From Pontibacter ruber (GTDB lineage Bacteria; Bacteroidota; Bacteroidia; Cytophagales; Hymenobacteraceae), in assembly GCF_023630205.1 (NCBI RefSeq), contig NZ_JALPRR010000001.1, positions 1 to 64,000 of the forward strand: DNA of 64,000 nucleotides, read 5' to 3'. The notes below the pieces were generated by a model, which saw only the letters and a list, made by a program, of their open reading frames with translations, was not told where the DNA came from and searched no databases. Both the position numbers and the translations under genes were made by a program. This document shows positions 52,801-62,292 of this stretch, piece by piece; position 1 is the first letter of the stretch, and each line of letters starts with the position of its first letter.

Positions 52801-54039
52801 ATGACACAGCCTCTAGTTATACTTTACTCCGCCTTGTTGCTCAGCATGAGCAGTTGTGCCCCGAAACAGGCCGCCACCACACCTGTTCAGCCAGAAACTA
52901 CTGCTCCACAAACTGCTGCAACACCGGCCGAGACATCCGAAGCCAAACCGTTGATGACCGGTGCCAGCCAGATACAAAAGTATTTGCCTATGCTGAAGGG
53001 CAAGCGTGTAGGATTGGTTGTTAACCAGACTTCTACGATCGAAAACACACACCTTGTGGATTCGCTGGTGAGCCTGGGCGTAAAGATCCATACCATATTT
53101 GCGCCGGAGCATGGTTTCCGGGGCGATGCGGATGCCGGAGCGCAGATAAAGGATTCGAAAGATATTAAGACCGGTCTGCCGATCATTTCCCTTTATGGTA
53201 AAAACAAAAAGCCACTCCCGGAGCAGATCCAGAACCTCGATATACTGGTATTCGACATTCAGGATGTAGGCACACGGTTTTATACCTACATCAGCACGAT
53301 GCACTACGTGATGGAAGCCTGTGCCGAGAACAACAAGCCGCTGCTGATCCTGGACCGGCCTAACCCGAACGGGCATTATGTAGATGGCCCGGTACTGGAG
53401 CCGGAGTATAAATCCTTTGTAGGCATGCACCCGATCCCGATCGTACACGGCCTTACCGTGGGTGAACTGGCCAACATGATCAACGGGGAGAAATGGCTGG
53501 AAGGCCAGCACAAGTGCGATGTTACCGTAATTCCGGTTGCCAACTACACGCACCAGACCGCTTATGACCTGCCGGTAAAGCCATCTCCTAATTTGCCAAA
53601 CGCACAGGCAATTGCCCTATACCCTTCCATCTGTTTCTTTGAAGGTACTACTGTGAGCGTTGGCCGCGGCACCCCTACTCCTTTCCAGGTGATCGGCAGC
53701 CCGTACTACAAGTATAAAGACTTCTCCTTTGTTCCGGTAAGCACGCCTGGAGCCACCGACCCGCCCTTCAAAGGACAGCGATGCTATGGCAAAGACCTGA
53801 CGGACCCTTCTACGGCGCAACCGTTTACCCTGGCTTATCTGCTGGATATGTACCAGAACTCAACTAACCAGGACAAGTTCTTCAACAGCTTCTTCGAAAA
53901 GCTGGCAGGTACCGCTACACTGCGCGAGCAGGTAAAGGCCGGGAAAACGGAAACAGAGATTCGGGCAAGCTGGGAGCCTGCCCTGTCCAAGTATAAATCG
54001 CTTCGCAAGCAGTACTTACTATACCCTGATTTTGAATAA
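52801..54039 (+). CDS. DUF1343 lipoprotein, NamZ-like exo-beta-N-acetylmuramidase
   Basis: 412 residues from the ATG at 52801, which puts a lipoprotein signal at the start (LVILYSALLLSMSSC, Cys about 18); an in-frame ATG at 52774 adds nine residues. A T/A/P-rich linker follows to about 50. The DUF1343 hallmarks are FAPEHGFRGDADAGAQIKD, SLYGKNKKP, DIQDVGTRFYTYISTM, DRPNPNGHYVDGP and GRGTPTPFQVIGSP. NamZ enzymes of this family remove MurNAc from the non-reducing end of wall fragments, so peptidoglycan recycling at the cell envelope is the likely role. fmt begins five bases after the stop. Confidence 0.88.
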   Translation: MTQPLVILYSALLLSMSSCAPKQAATTPVQPETTAPQTAATPAETSEAKPLMTGASQIQKYLPMLKGKRVGLVVNQTSTIENTHLVDSLVSLGVKIHTIFAPEHGFRGDADAGAQIKDSKDIKTGLPIISLYGKNKKPLPEQIQNLDILVFDIQDVGTRFYTYISTMHYVMEACAENNKPLLILDRPNPNGHYVDGPVLEPEYKSFVGMHPIPIVHGLTVGELANMINGEKWLEGQHKCDVTVIPVANYTHQTAYDLPVKPSPNLPNAQAIALYPSICFFEGTTVSVGRGTPTPFQVIGSPYYKYKDFSFVPVSTPGATDPPFKGQRCYGKDLTDPSTAQPFTLAYLLDMYQNSTNQDKFFNSFFEKLAGTATLREQVKAGKTETEIRASWEPALSKYKSLRKQYLLYPDFE

Positions 54040-54043
54040 GACC

Positions 54044-54973
54044 ATGCCAAGAGATTTGCGCATCGTGTTTATGGGTACGCCGGATTTTGCCGTGCCTACC
54101 CTGCAGATACTTGTAGAGCATAAGTATAATGTCGTAGCCGTGATCACGGCACCGGACAAACCGGCTGGCCGCGGGCAGAAGATTCAGCAGTCGCCGGTAA
54201 AGGAGTATGCCGTGTCGCAGCACATTCCGGTGCTGCAACCTACCAACCTGAAATCAGAGGCATTTCTGGAAGAGCTGCGTAGTTATCAGGCCAACCTGCA
54301 GATCATTGTGGCCTTCCGCATGTTGCCGGAGGTAGTATGGGCGATGCCGGAGCTTGGCTCTTTCAACATACATGCTTCGCTGCTGCCGCAGTACCGCGGT
54401 GCCGCTCCTATCAACTGGGCCATCATCAACGGCGAGAAAGAGACAGGCGTCACCTCCTTTTTCCTCAAACACGAGATCGATACTGGTGATCTGATCTTTC
54501 AGGAGCGCGTGCCGATTCTGGAGAAGGATGATTTTGGCAGCCTGTATGAGAAACTAAAGTATGAAGGCGCTAAGCTTGCTTTAAGAACGGTGCAGGCGAT
54601 CGAGCGCGACGAAGTACATCCGCAACCGCAGCAACTTACCGCCGAAACCAAACACGCGCCTAAGATTTTCAAAGACACCTGCGAGATCAACTGGAACCAG
54701 CCAGCGGAGCAGGTACGCAACTTTATCCGCGGCCTCTCTCCTTACCCGGCCGCCTGGACCCGTCTCGAAAGCAAGACCTTTAAGATCTTTAAAGTAGAAG
54801 CACTGGATAATGCCGCTTATACTTTAGAGCCCGGACAGGTGCAGACCAACAACAAAACCTTCCTGCACGTGCAAACGGCTGCCGGAGTCATTTCCATACT
54901 TGACCTGCAGATGGAAGGCAAAAAGCGCATGCTGGTACAGGATTTCCTGAGAGGTTATACTTTTAACGCATAA
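54044..54973 (+). CDS. fmt: Methionyl-tRNA formyltransferase
   Basis: 309 residues from the ATG at 54044; a TTG at 54032 would overlap the previous stop. It formylates initiator Met-tRNA using 10-formyl-THF. Seen: VFMGTPDFAVPTLQIL near 8-23, the ITAPDKPAGRGQKIQQSPVK loop near 38-57, the catalytic part FNIHASLLPQYRGAAPINWAI (Asn and His of the Asn-His-Asp triad) and HEIDTGDLIFQ with the Asp. The C-terminal domain binds tRNA. It is followed by folA after four bases; both use folate. Confidence 0.95.
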   Translation: MPRDLRIVFMGTPDFAVPTLQILVEHKYNVVAVITAPDKPAGRGQKIQQSPVKEYAVSQHIPVLQPTNLKSEAFLEELRSYQANLQIIVAFRMLPEVVWAMPELGSFNIHASLLPQYRGAAPINWAIINGEKETGVTSFFLKHEIDTGDLIFQERVPILEKDDFGSLYEKLKYEGAKLALRTVQAIERDEVHPQPQQLTAETKHAPKIFKDTCEINWNQPAEQVRNFIRGLSPYPAAWTRLESKTFKIFKVEALDNAAYTLEPGQVQTNNKTFLHVQTAAGVISILDLQMEGKKRMLVQDFLRGYTFNA

Positions 54974-54977
54974 GCCG

Positions 54978-55469
54978 ATGATCTCTATCGTAGTAGCCAT
55001 CGCCGACAACAACGTTATCGGGAAAGACAACCAACTGATCTGGCACCTGCCTGCCGACCTGCGCCATTTCAAGCAGAAGACCATGGGCCATCCCATGATC
55101 ATGGGTCGCAAGACGTTTGATTCGATTGGCAAGCCGCTGCCGGGCCGCACCACCATCATCGTTACCCGCCAGGAGGATTATACAGCCGAGGGCTGTCTAG
55201 TGGCACATTCGATACAGGAAGCCCTTGAAAAAGCAAAAGAGCTGGACCCACAGGTAAGCATTATTGGCGGAGCAGAAATCTACAAGCAGGCGCTTCCGTT
55301 TGTCGATGTTATCTACCTCACCCGCGTGCACCATACGTTCGATGGCGATACGTTTTTCCCGGAGCTAAACGAGGCGGAATGGGAGCAAATATCTGCCGCC
55401 CCTCACGAGCCGGACGAAAAAAATAAGTACCCTTATACCTTCATAGAGCTTCGACGCAAGCCAAGGTAA
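54978..55469 (+). CDS. folA: Dihydrofolate reductase
   Basis: 163 residues, normal for bacterial DHFR. It reduces dihydrofolate with NADPH. Seen: MISIVVAIADNNVIGKDNQLIWHLPADLRHFK with Trp22 and the proton-relay acid Asp27, MGRKTFDSIGKPLPGR near 42-57 for NADPH binding, and VSIIGGAEIYKQALPFVD near 95-112. It lies directly behind fmt, a folate-user pair, and ends at a terminator. Confidence 0.95.
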   Translation: MISIVVAIADNNVIGKDNQLIWHLPADLRHFKQKTMGHPMIMGRKTFDSIGKPLPGRTTIIVTRQEDYTAEGCLVAHSIQEALEKAKELDPQVSIIGGAEIYKQALPFVDVIYLTRVHHTFDGDTFFPELNEAEWEQISAAPHEPDEKNKYPYTFIELRRKPR

Positions 55470-55472
55470 ACA

Positions 55473-55504
55473 AAAAAAGGAGCACAAGTATGTGCTCCTT
55501 TTTT
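55473..55504. terminator. Terminator after folA
   Basis: AAAAAAGGAGCACA (55473-55486) pairs with TGTGCTCCTTTTTT (55491-55504) around an AGTA loop, giving U-runs on both strands for the convergent folA and PorU2-like genes. TATACTT follows at 55514-55520. Confidence 0.92.
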
Positions 55505-55520
55505 ATTGCTATCTATACTT

Positions 55521-58500
55521 CTAGCGCAGGATGTACAGCTTGCCATAGCCGTTCTTGAAGGCTTTGTCGCCTTTCTTCCACATGTGCTGCATCTTCTCTT
55601 CTTCCTGCGTCATCACCACGCGGTACAGGTACACGCCGTTGGCCAGCTTGTCGCCGTAGGTATCGGTACCATCCCAGGCATACGCTGTTTTGTTATTGCC
55701 TATGCGCAGCGGCCCCATCTCTTCCTTCATGATCTCCTTCACCACCTTACCTGTTATGGTCAGGATCTGGATCTTCATGTTCTGCGGTATGGTGCTGCCC
55801 GTTAGCGTAAAGATAAACTGCGTCTTGGTAGAGAACGGATTCGGGAACGGGTAGAAGTTGGTGATCTTCGACTCATTTTCCACCATAAAGTTGATCCGGT
55901 ACGGCGAAATACCCGATGCTTTGCCAACCACATCGCGTGCTCTCACTTCTAATGTATAGTTACCATTCTCCAGTCGCTCCGGTTTATACTCCAGTTTAAA
56001 GTCATTCTTCTCATCTGCCGGGTAGAAACGCACCTCCTGCGGATTGTCCATCAGGGAAATCTCGTGTTCTTCTTCCCCATTGATCAGAATAACAGACATG
56101 GTAGACGGATCTTTCAGGAAGTCGTGCTTGTTCTCGTCTTTCACGGTGATGCTGATCAGCGGGCTTGGCGACACCAGCTCCCCATCCATGATGTGCACCC
56201 CATCAAAGGCTACGTCCAGCACCGGGTGCAGCTTTGCATTTACCCTGAATGGAACCTCATAAATGTTGTTATGGTATTGCTGCTCCGCCTGCACCCGCGG
56301 GTTCACAAAGAGGCTTAGCCTGTAGTTACCGTCAAACGTTCTGGTTGGCATGCTGTAGTTGAAGTAAGCCGTTTGGTTGCCCTGCAATGGCGCAATCTTG
56401 AACCGGGACACAGTAGGCTGCAGGCCATCGCCTGATACGGTTACTTCTACAACAATAGAATCTTTAAAGGCAATGGAGGTAATATTCTGGAATGCCATCG
56501 GCACGGTTATACTTCCTCTTGAGGCCTGCTCCGAGAGAATCTCTTCGCTCACCTTCACCAGGTCAGGTCTGATCACACCCTCCGGAACAGCCTCGTAGTA
56601 TACCATCCACTGCTTCAGCTGCGGGGCAGTGCGGTTCTCTGTGTCAGAAACAGATGCTTTCAACTGCAATGTCGGATACTGCTTGGCATCTACTCCGGAC
56701 AGATCGTAGGATTTACCTGATACCTGCTCCACCAGCGTCTGCTCCTCGCCTTCTGCATTGATACCGATCACACTCAACGTATAAGCATCATTTCCGCTAC
56801 CCTGGCGCTCGATGTTGTGGTGCAATGTACCCCAACTCTGCGCCGGACCGATCAAAGTAGAAGTGATAGAGCCTTCCACCTGATTTGCCTGAAGGGTCTT
56901 CTTCAGCACTATACTTTGAAGCTCAGCAGGTGTTTCATTAGTAGCCACAGCAGTTACTTCAATAGCAGTTCCTGGGGCCGCTCCTTTCTGCCCTACTATT
57001 GCAAAAGGATATCCGGTCTGTAAATCATCAATGATTCTAGAACCGATTCCCTTAAAGGCAGCTTTTAATTCCGGTAAAAAGGTATTGAATGGCACCTTAT
57101 TTACTGAGACCGCTATAACATAATAATTATCAGGAATAGACTCAAGAAACTTCTGTGCCCTTGCCTGATTTATTGTGTTATTCATATCACCAAATTCAAA
57201 TACATGAGGTTGAGCCGTACAGCCAATTTGATCCGGAATGGAAGTCACCGCTGTCAGATCAAGATTGTTGTACACAATAAAATACATCCTGGCTGTAGAA
57301 GTACCTATAAAGTTTCCGCATGCGTTCTGTAGTTCCGATGCACCATTAATGAAGATGCCATAAGGAGGTTGTGTATAACGGTTATTGCCACCACCACCTA
57401 AAGTGCGAATCTCTAGGTTAAGGAAGATCTTGTTAAAATTCCACTGAACACCTTCTTCTTTCACTTCGATATTGCGCAGTGAGTTCTTAGCAAACTGCCC
57501 TCCGTGGCTCTGCGACCAACCGTTTGAACCGCCTTTGATATATCGGAAAGAACTTTCTGCCCAAACGGTGTCCTCCCCAGTGGCATAGGTCTCAAAGCGG
57601 GCTCTCCAGTAAAACACTGTGCTATCTGCGCCTGACTGAACAAGTGGTAATGCTACCTTCCAAGTTGGAAGCACCTCGCCTGTATTACTCAGGTATGTTT
57701 TCTTAAGAGGCGATTTAAATGTAAGTGTCGTATCAAGCTCAAAGTATACACGCCGCTGATCAGCCTGCAGTTGTGTGGATTGTGCCACCACGTTTATTTT
57801 CTCTTCATTTACAATTCCAAATCGCATCGGAGACAAAGCCATTAAGCCAGCACTTGGGAAAAAGTACTGGAAACGGGCTATGTTATTATTTTCCTGTAGC
57901 TCATCTATACTTTCAGTGTTGTCCAACATCACCTCAAAATTGTTGATACCCATGGCTGCTACTCCTTTATTATCTATAGGAATCAACAGTGTATCTTGGT
58001 AGAATATCGGAGCAACTTTGATAGAAGTAGTAAGAGTGGTCGTATTATCGGCCAGCGTTCGTTTCACCGAAACATTAATGGAGTCTGTTATAGCCTTACC
58101 TAAATTTTTAACAGCAGCCCTAATCAGGAAAGATTCTGCGGTTGCAGTTATAGTGCCTCCGTTAGTGGAAACTATACTTGGTACACTTGTCTCAAACAGA
58201 TAATCAGGCTTAGAGGGTGAATATAGTTTTACAGCAGGATCACCCTGCAATGCCATACACAAAGCCATTACGATGATATTCTCTGATGTATTAGCTGCTA
58301 ATACATCTTTTATTACTTCTTGCTGAATGAGGCCGATCGATTTTCCATAATACTCAGGGTCTTGAAAAGCAGTTAAATAAAAATTAGTTGAATACCTGTC
58401 CAAGTAAGTAGTATAACCAATTTCAGTATGTGCGATAAATCCTATTGCCCCCTTATCTGGTGTTTTCAGCCAATCTTCCCCAAATGAATTGTAAACAGCG

Positions 58501-60539
58501 GTAAAAGCATTTCCTGACCCACATCCATTCATGAGGATAAAAGGATATTTCCCTTTGTTATTATATCCATTAACTGCACTCGATGCTAATCCAATATCTA
58601 AATCGCTTGTAGAAGATGAGCTATGTCCGAAAAAGGTAATCAGCGATACACCGGTATTCACCTCTTCGGCAATATTGATATTCTCAACAACCTCACTTAC
58701 ATTCTGTCGATACTTTTCCTTTACATTGGCACCTAACAATGGTCCTTCAGCAATTTGCTTATATCGTTTCAAGTAACTGGTGAAGAGATTGATCTCGCTG
58801 TTGGTCATACCTCCGCCTAGTTGCAGAATGGTTTTCTGCCATTCTTGTCCAAGATTTACAGCTTCCGCTTCTTTAACTTTGTTTAGGTAATTAATAACTT
58901 CTTGGGCGCTGACTACAGATAAACGGCCAACAGGCACTTCAGGAACATAATTCGAATTAGTAAAATCAGCAGTGAAGAAAAGATCGGAGGCAGGTACAAT
59001 TCCTGTTGGGATCAGATCCAATCCTCTCATATCCTTTGACCTGCGATAACCTGCACCATAATATTCACGCCCCTTACCAATAATAAACAAGCTTTTACCT
59101 CTTGGTGAGGACCCCATAAACTTCATAAACCGCCTGATGGCATTGGAAGAGAAGTCGCCGTAATGAAATTGGTCAATAACCAAATCAACAGGCATAACCA
59201 AGGTATCATAACCACCCCCGGCAGCAGATGCACGGTAAGCGGCATACTCTTGCGGCGCAGGCAAGCCGGCACTCCCCACACGCTGCATCAGCTTTTTGTG
59301 AGTTATAACGATGTAATTATGTGCTGCTGGCTGAATATTTCGGAAAACAACACGTTCAGCAGGTTTTACAGTAAATACTTTTGCTGTGTTGGCCAACAAT
59401 ATTCTTCTGGTTTGATTACCTGAAGCAGCATGTGAAAGTACGAAGCCCTTTCTGTTGGTAGCATTAACATGCCCTTCTAGCCTCATTATTTGGCCTTGGT
59501 CTGTTATATCGTAGGCAACCACTGTGCCAGGTGCACCGGCAAACTCATAATAGTGGTTTGAGGCTTTAGTTGTGTCTGTATAGAAGAATAAATTTGTACC
59601 AGAGAAGATGCTCCTCTGGTTATAGTATACTTTATAGTAGGTTATACTTACACGATCTGGTGCTCCATTTGGAATACTGTTTTTAGGCGTGAGTCTTATT
59701 TTCAGGTTTGTATTCAGCTCTGTGGGCTCTAATGCATATCGATATGTCCTAAACTCATAGGCATTAAACTGCACTTCATCTAGAACACGAACAGATCCGC
59801 TAGGAGCTACAACTGCTATTTCAACCTTATGTTGTGCTGCGCTTTGCCCTGCAAGTGTTAATTCTAATGTAGGCTTAATACCTGTTGCATCGATGTTTGT
59901 AAGCCCGCTAATGGTATAATCCCTCTGTGTCGAGGTTTCAAAAGAGTAAAACCCTTCTCCTTCATCTAACCAAGGCAGCCTATTCTCACCATAGAATTTA
60001 AAGGCATAGAAATTATCTGTAAAAGGCCTTACTATCTTCTGAAGCACGTTAGGTTGAGCTGTTAAGCCATCTTTTGCAGGATTTACCACATGCATACGCT
60101 TTCCACCTGCTGGAGAGAAGGTTAAAAAGTATGTTGCAGTATCAGTATACACGCTGTAGAGCTGGTGAGGTTGATGAGCCGGATTCTTGTATAACTCACT
60201 ATCCAATTCTCCATTATTCCGTTCCCCATAAAATTCTAGATAGTCCTGAGCATCCAGTCTACCATCATCTTCACCTGCCACATAGATGGATACTTCCTTG
60301 CCTCTTCTAAAAAGCTGCAACTCTTTTGGATTGACACCTGAAAGGCCTAAGCTATCAAGATAACTATAGCCTAGCCGGTGCAATCCATTGTTAACGACCT
60401 TGATCTTATAATAGGTCTGGGAATAGTTGATCCACTCGTTGCCGTACACGGTTTGTGCCTGTGTGGTGTTCAAAGCACTAAAACCTAACAGCATAAAAAA
60501 CGCCAGCAAAAAGCGTCTGCTAATAGTAGAAATATTCAT
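55521..60539 (-). CDS. Giant C25-type protease, PorU2-like type IX secretion sortase
   Basis: 1672 residues. Signal peptide about 1-28 (LLAFFMLLGFSALNTTQAQ). A beta-rich N-terminal region precedes the gingipain-type C25 domain: His639 in LITFFGHSSSS and Cys673 in FILMNGCGSGNAF form the catalytic pair. Long Ig-like and CARDB-like regions follow, and the end (about 1580-1672: NFYPFPNPFS, ITGKVVKEI, DKLANGVYLYRV) is FlgD/sorting-domain-like. PorU cleaves T9SS sorting signals and attaches cargo at the cell surface; this longer form beside a PorV-type barrel fits the PorU2 subgroup. Base composition shifts inside the gene: the part coding the C-terminus is G+C richer than the N-terminal two thirds. 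It begins 25 bases after the PorV-like gene. Confidence 0.88.
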   Translation of the reverse strand: MNISTISRRFLLAFFMLLGFSALNTTQAQTVYGNEWINYSQTYYKIKVVNNGLHRLGYSYLDSLGLSGVNPKELQLFRRGKEVSIYVAGEDDGRLDAQDYLEFYGERNNGELDSELYKNPAHQPHQLYSVYTDTATYFLTFSPAGGKRMHVVNPAKDGLTAQPNVLQKIVRPFTDNFYAFKFYGENRLPWLDEGEGFYSFETSTQRDYTISGLTNIDATGIKPTLELTLAGQSAAQHKVEIAVVAPSGSVRVLDEVQFNAYEFRTYRYALEPTELNTNLKIRLTPKNSIPNGAPDRVSITYYKVYYNQRSIFSGTNLFFYTDTTKASNHYYEFAGAPGTVVAYDITDQGQIMRLEGHVNATNRKGFVLSHAASGNQTRRILLANTAKVFTVKPAERVVFRNIQPAAHNYIVITHKKLMQRVGSAGLPAPQEYAAYRASAAGGGYDTLVMPVDLVIDQFHYGDFSSNAIRRFMKFMGSSPRGKSLFIIGKGREYYGAGYRRSKDMRGLDLIPTGIVPASDLFFTADFTNSNYVPEVPVGRLSVVSAQEVINYLNKVKEAEAVNLGQEWQKTILQLGGGMTNSEINLFTSYLKRYKQIAEGPLLGANVKEKYRQNVSEVVENINIAEEVNTGVSLITFFGHSSSSTSDLDIGLASSAVNGYNNKGKYPFILMNGCGSGNAFTAVYNSFGEDWLKTPDKGAIGFIAHTEIGYTTYLDRYSTNFYLTAFQDPEYYGKSIGLIQQEVIKDVLAANTSENIIVMALCMALQGDPAVKLYSPSKPDYLFETSVPSIVSTNGGTITATAESFLIRAAVKNLGKAITDSINVSVKRTLADNTTTLTTSIKVAPIFYQDTLLIPIDNKGVAAMGINNFEVMLDNTESIDELQENNNIARFQYFFPSAGLMALSPMRFGIVNEEKINVVAQSTQLQADQRRVYFELDTTLTFKSPLKKTYLSNTGEVLPTWKVALPLVQSGADSTVFYWRARFETYATGEDTVWAESSFRYIKGGSNGWSQSHGGQFAKNSLRNIEVKEEGVQWNFNKIFLNLEIRTLGGGGNNRYTQPPYGIFINGASELQNACGNFIGTSTARMYFIVYNNLDLTAVTSIPDQIGCTAQPHVFEFGDMNNTINQARAQKFLESIPDNYYVIAVSVNKVPFNTFLPELKAAFKGIGSRIIDDLQTGYPFAIVGQKGAAPGTAIEVTAVATNETPAELQSIVLKKTLQANQVEGSITSTLIGPAQSWGTLHHNIERQGSGNDAYTLSVIGINAEGEEQTLVEQVSGKSYDLSGVDAKQYPTLQLKASVSDTENRTAPQLKQWMVYYEAVPEGVIRPDLVKVSEEILSEQASRGSITVPMAFQNITSIAFKDSIVVEVTVSGDGLQPTVSRFKIAPLQGNQTAYFNYSMPTRTFDGNYRLSLFVNPRVQAEQQYHNNIYEVPFRVNAKLHPVLDVAFDGVHIMDGELVSPSPLISITVKDENKHDFLKDPSTMSVILINGEEEHEISLMDNPQEVRFYPADEKNDFKLEYKPERLENGNYTLEVRARDVVGKASGISPYRINFMVENESKITNFYPFPNPFSTKTQFIFTLTGSTIPQNMKIQILTITGKVVKEIMKEEMGPLRIGNNKTAYAWDGTDTYGDKLANGVYLYRVVMTQEEEKMQHMWKKGDKAFKNGYGKLYILR

Positions 60540-60564
60540 TGGCTGTTCAGCTAAACAGTTAAGT

Positions 60565-61662
60565 CTAATTAAAGGAATATCCGAGTGAAACGATCACGGA
60601 AGTAGTGTTGCCTGCAGAAACGGCATTGCTTTCTTTGTCATTAACCTTCGACAAAGCCAGGTCGAGGTGCAGCCCGCTTGTCTGGAAGCCTACCCCAAAG
60701 TTTGGCTGCATGCGCTTGGTGGTGCCGCCGTCGAAGTTCTTCGTCTCCTGGTAGTTGTTAAATCCTCCGCGTACAAACACCGTGTTGGCATAGGCCAGCT
60801 CCAGCCCTACATGCGGGTCGAGGGACACGACATCCGTTTTAAGCAGTACATTGCGCTTGCCATCGAAAGTAAAGTCAAGGTCTGTGGCTACAAGAGCTAA
60901 TAATTTGTCAGTAAAGGTGAAGCTCTTACCAACACCGAGCACCAGGCGGGGCAGGGTAAGCTCAGCAGAGTTTTCCGGGAGCTCGTTGCCTGTTTGCAGG
61001 TATGCCTCTTCCAGTGCTTCTACGTTATGCGACCAGGCAGTGAACGTAGTAGTAATGTCTTTTGCCATCAGGCCAAATTGCCAGGAGCCCCGCTCCAGCT
61101 GAGCACCGGCATCTATCCCAAAGCCCCAGGCATTGGCAAACTCCCCTACGTTACGGTAAATGATCTTAGCATTGGCACCCAAACGCAGCCCCTCGATCAG
61201 GTTGCTTTTACGGGCATAAGAAAGCAGCATGGCATAATCAGCCACAGAGAAGAACCGGATGCTGTCGTACTGGATGTAACCAAATTCGTTCTGCAGGCGG
61301 CGGGTATCGGCAATATCATCAACGCCCAACCGGATAATGGAAACTGCCAGTGCGCTGCTCGAATCCAGCGGCATGGCAAAGCTGCCGAAATCATTTTTGG
61401 CAATGCCGGCAAACAGCTCGGAGTGCATAAGCGCGATGTTATACTTGTTGGGCAGGCGAAGCAGTCCGGCAGGGTTCCAGTAACCGGCTGTGGCATCGTT
61501 AACGATCGCTGCCTGCACGTTGCCCATACCCAAAGCACGGGCTCCTGCACCTATATTGAGAAATTCATTGCTATACTTAGGAGTGGAAACCTGCGCCACA
61601 GCACCAGACCAACAAAATAGCAACATAGCCCCCGCTATGCACCGCAGTATACTTTTTATCAT
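60565..61662 (-). CDS. PorV/PorQ-family outer membrane protein
   Basis: 365 residues. Signal peptide about 1-23 (AGAMLLFCWSGAVAQ). The mature N-terminus STPKYSNEFLNIGAGARALGMGNVQAAIVNDATAGYWNPAGL is the family hallmark, followed by a FadL-like barrel ending SVIVSLGYSFN with terminal aromatic strands. PorV carries T9SS cargo from the translocon to the PorU sortase. The C25 sortase-like gene lies 25 bases downstream on the same strand, so the pair is a likely cargo-handling unit. Confidence 0.9.
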   Translation of the reverse strand: MIKSILRCIAGAMLLFCWSGAVAQVSTPKYSNEFLNIGAGARALGMGNVQAAIVNDATAGYWNPAGLLRLPNKYNIALMHSELFAGIAKNDFGSFAMPLDSSSALAVSIIRLGVDDIADTRRLQNEFGYIQYDSIRFFSVADYAMLLSYARKSNLIEGLRLGANAKIIYRNVGEFANAWGFGIDAGAQLERGSWQFGLMAKDITTTFTAWSHNVEALEEAYLQTGNELPENSAELTLPRLVLGVGKSFTFTDKLLALVATDLDFTFDGKRNVLLKTDVVSLDPHVGLELAYANTVFVRGGFNNYQETKNFDGGTTKRMQPNFGVGFQTSGLHLDLALSKVNDKESNAVSAGNTTSVIVSLGYSFN

Positions 61663-61880
61663 ACAAACCAGGTATAGATCCGCAAAATCAACTTAGCTGA
61701 AAACCTCTCTGACAGCACTTCTACAACTCCTAACCTCCTTAACCTTAAACAGGTGCAAGTTGCACATCAAACATTACTTCTTTTTAAGGAGTTGCCTGCT
61801 TCAGAAAATTATTCAAAAATAAAGAATTTAATCCATAAACCTTTTAGTAACAACCATTAAAAAAATCTTCCGTAATTATT

Positions 61881-61924
61881 TTTACACAGTACCTTGTTTT
61901 ACATAGTACCTTATATTATATTTG
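61881..61924 (+). promoter_or_regulatory. PadR-pspC promoter with two direct repeats
   Basis: TTTACACAGTACCTT at 61881-61895 is repeated with one change at 61898-61912 (17-bp spacing). TTG at 61894-61896, a 20-base spacer, TATATTTG at 61917-61924. The repeats cover the -33 element and spacer, a fitting place for PadR binding. The ATG is at 61948. Confidence 0.75.
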
Positions 61925-61947
61925 CTTCAACATTTAACGGAATCATC

Positions 61948-62292
61948 ATGAAAGTAGAAAACACACAAGTGCAGATGCGGAAGGGAATTCTGGAATTCTG
62001 CATCCTGGAGATTATCTCTCGTGGTGAGGTATATGCTTCCGATATGTTGGAGGAGCTTACAGCTGCCAAGATGATAGTAGTGGAGGGTACCCTGTACCCG
62101 CTGCTTACTCGCCTCAAGAACGCGGGGCTTCTCGACTATAGTTGGGTAGAATCTACCTCTGGGCCACCCCGCAAGTATTACACGCTCACCGCTACCGGCC
62201 GTGAGTTTTTAGAGCAGCTACGAGAAACGTGGCGCGAACTAGTTGACTCCACCGAATTCATTATCCTAAACAAGAAAGCTCAGCAACTATGA
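61948..62292 (+). CDS. PadR-family transcriptional regulator
   Basis: 114 residues from the ATG at 61948; the frame stays open to 61894, but that would place the -7 element within the gene. PadR winged helix: QMRKGILEFCILEIISRGEVYASDMLEEL, then VEGTLYPLLTRLKNAGLLDYSW, then GPPRKYYTLTATGREFLEQL. PadR proteins repress neighbouring genes and respond to stress or drugs. The stop overlaps the pspC-type gene's ATG by four bases (ATGA at 62289), so the two are translationally coupled. Confidence 0.92.
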   Translation: MKVENTQVQMRKGILEFCILEIISRGEVYASDMLEELTAAKMIVVEGTLYPLLTRLKNAGLLDYSWVESTSGPPRKYYTLTATGREFLEQLRETWRELVDSTEFIILNKKAQQL

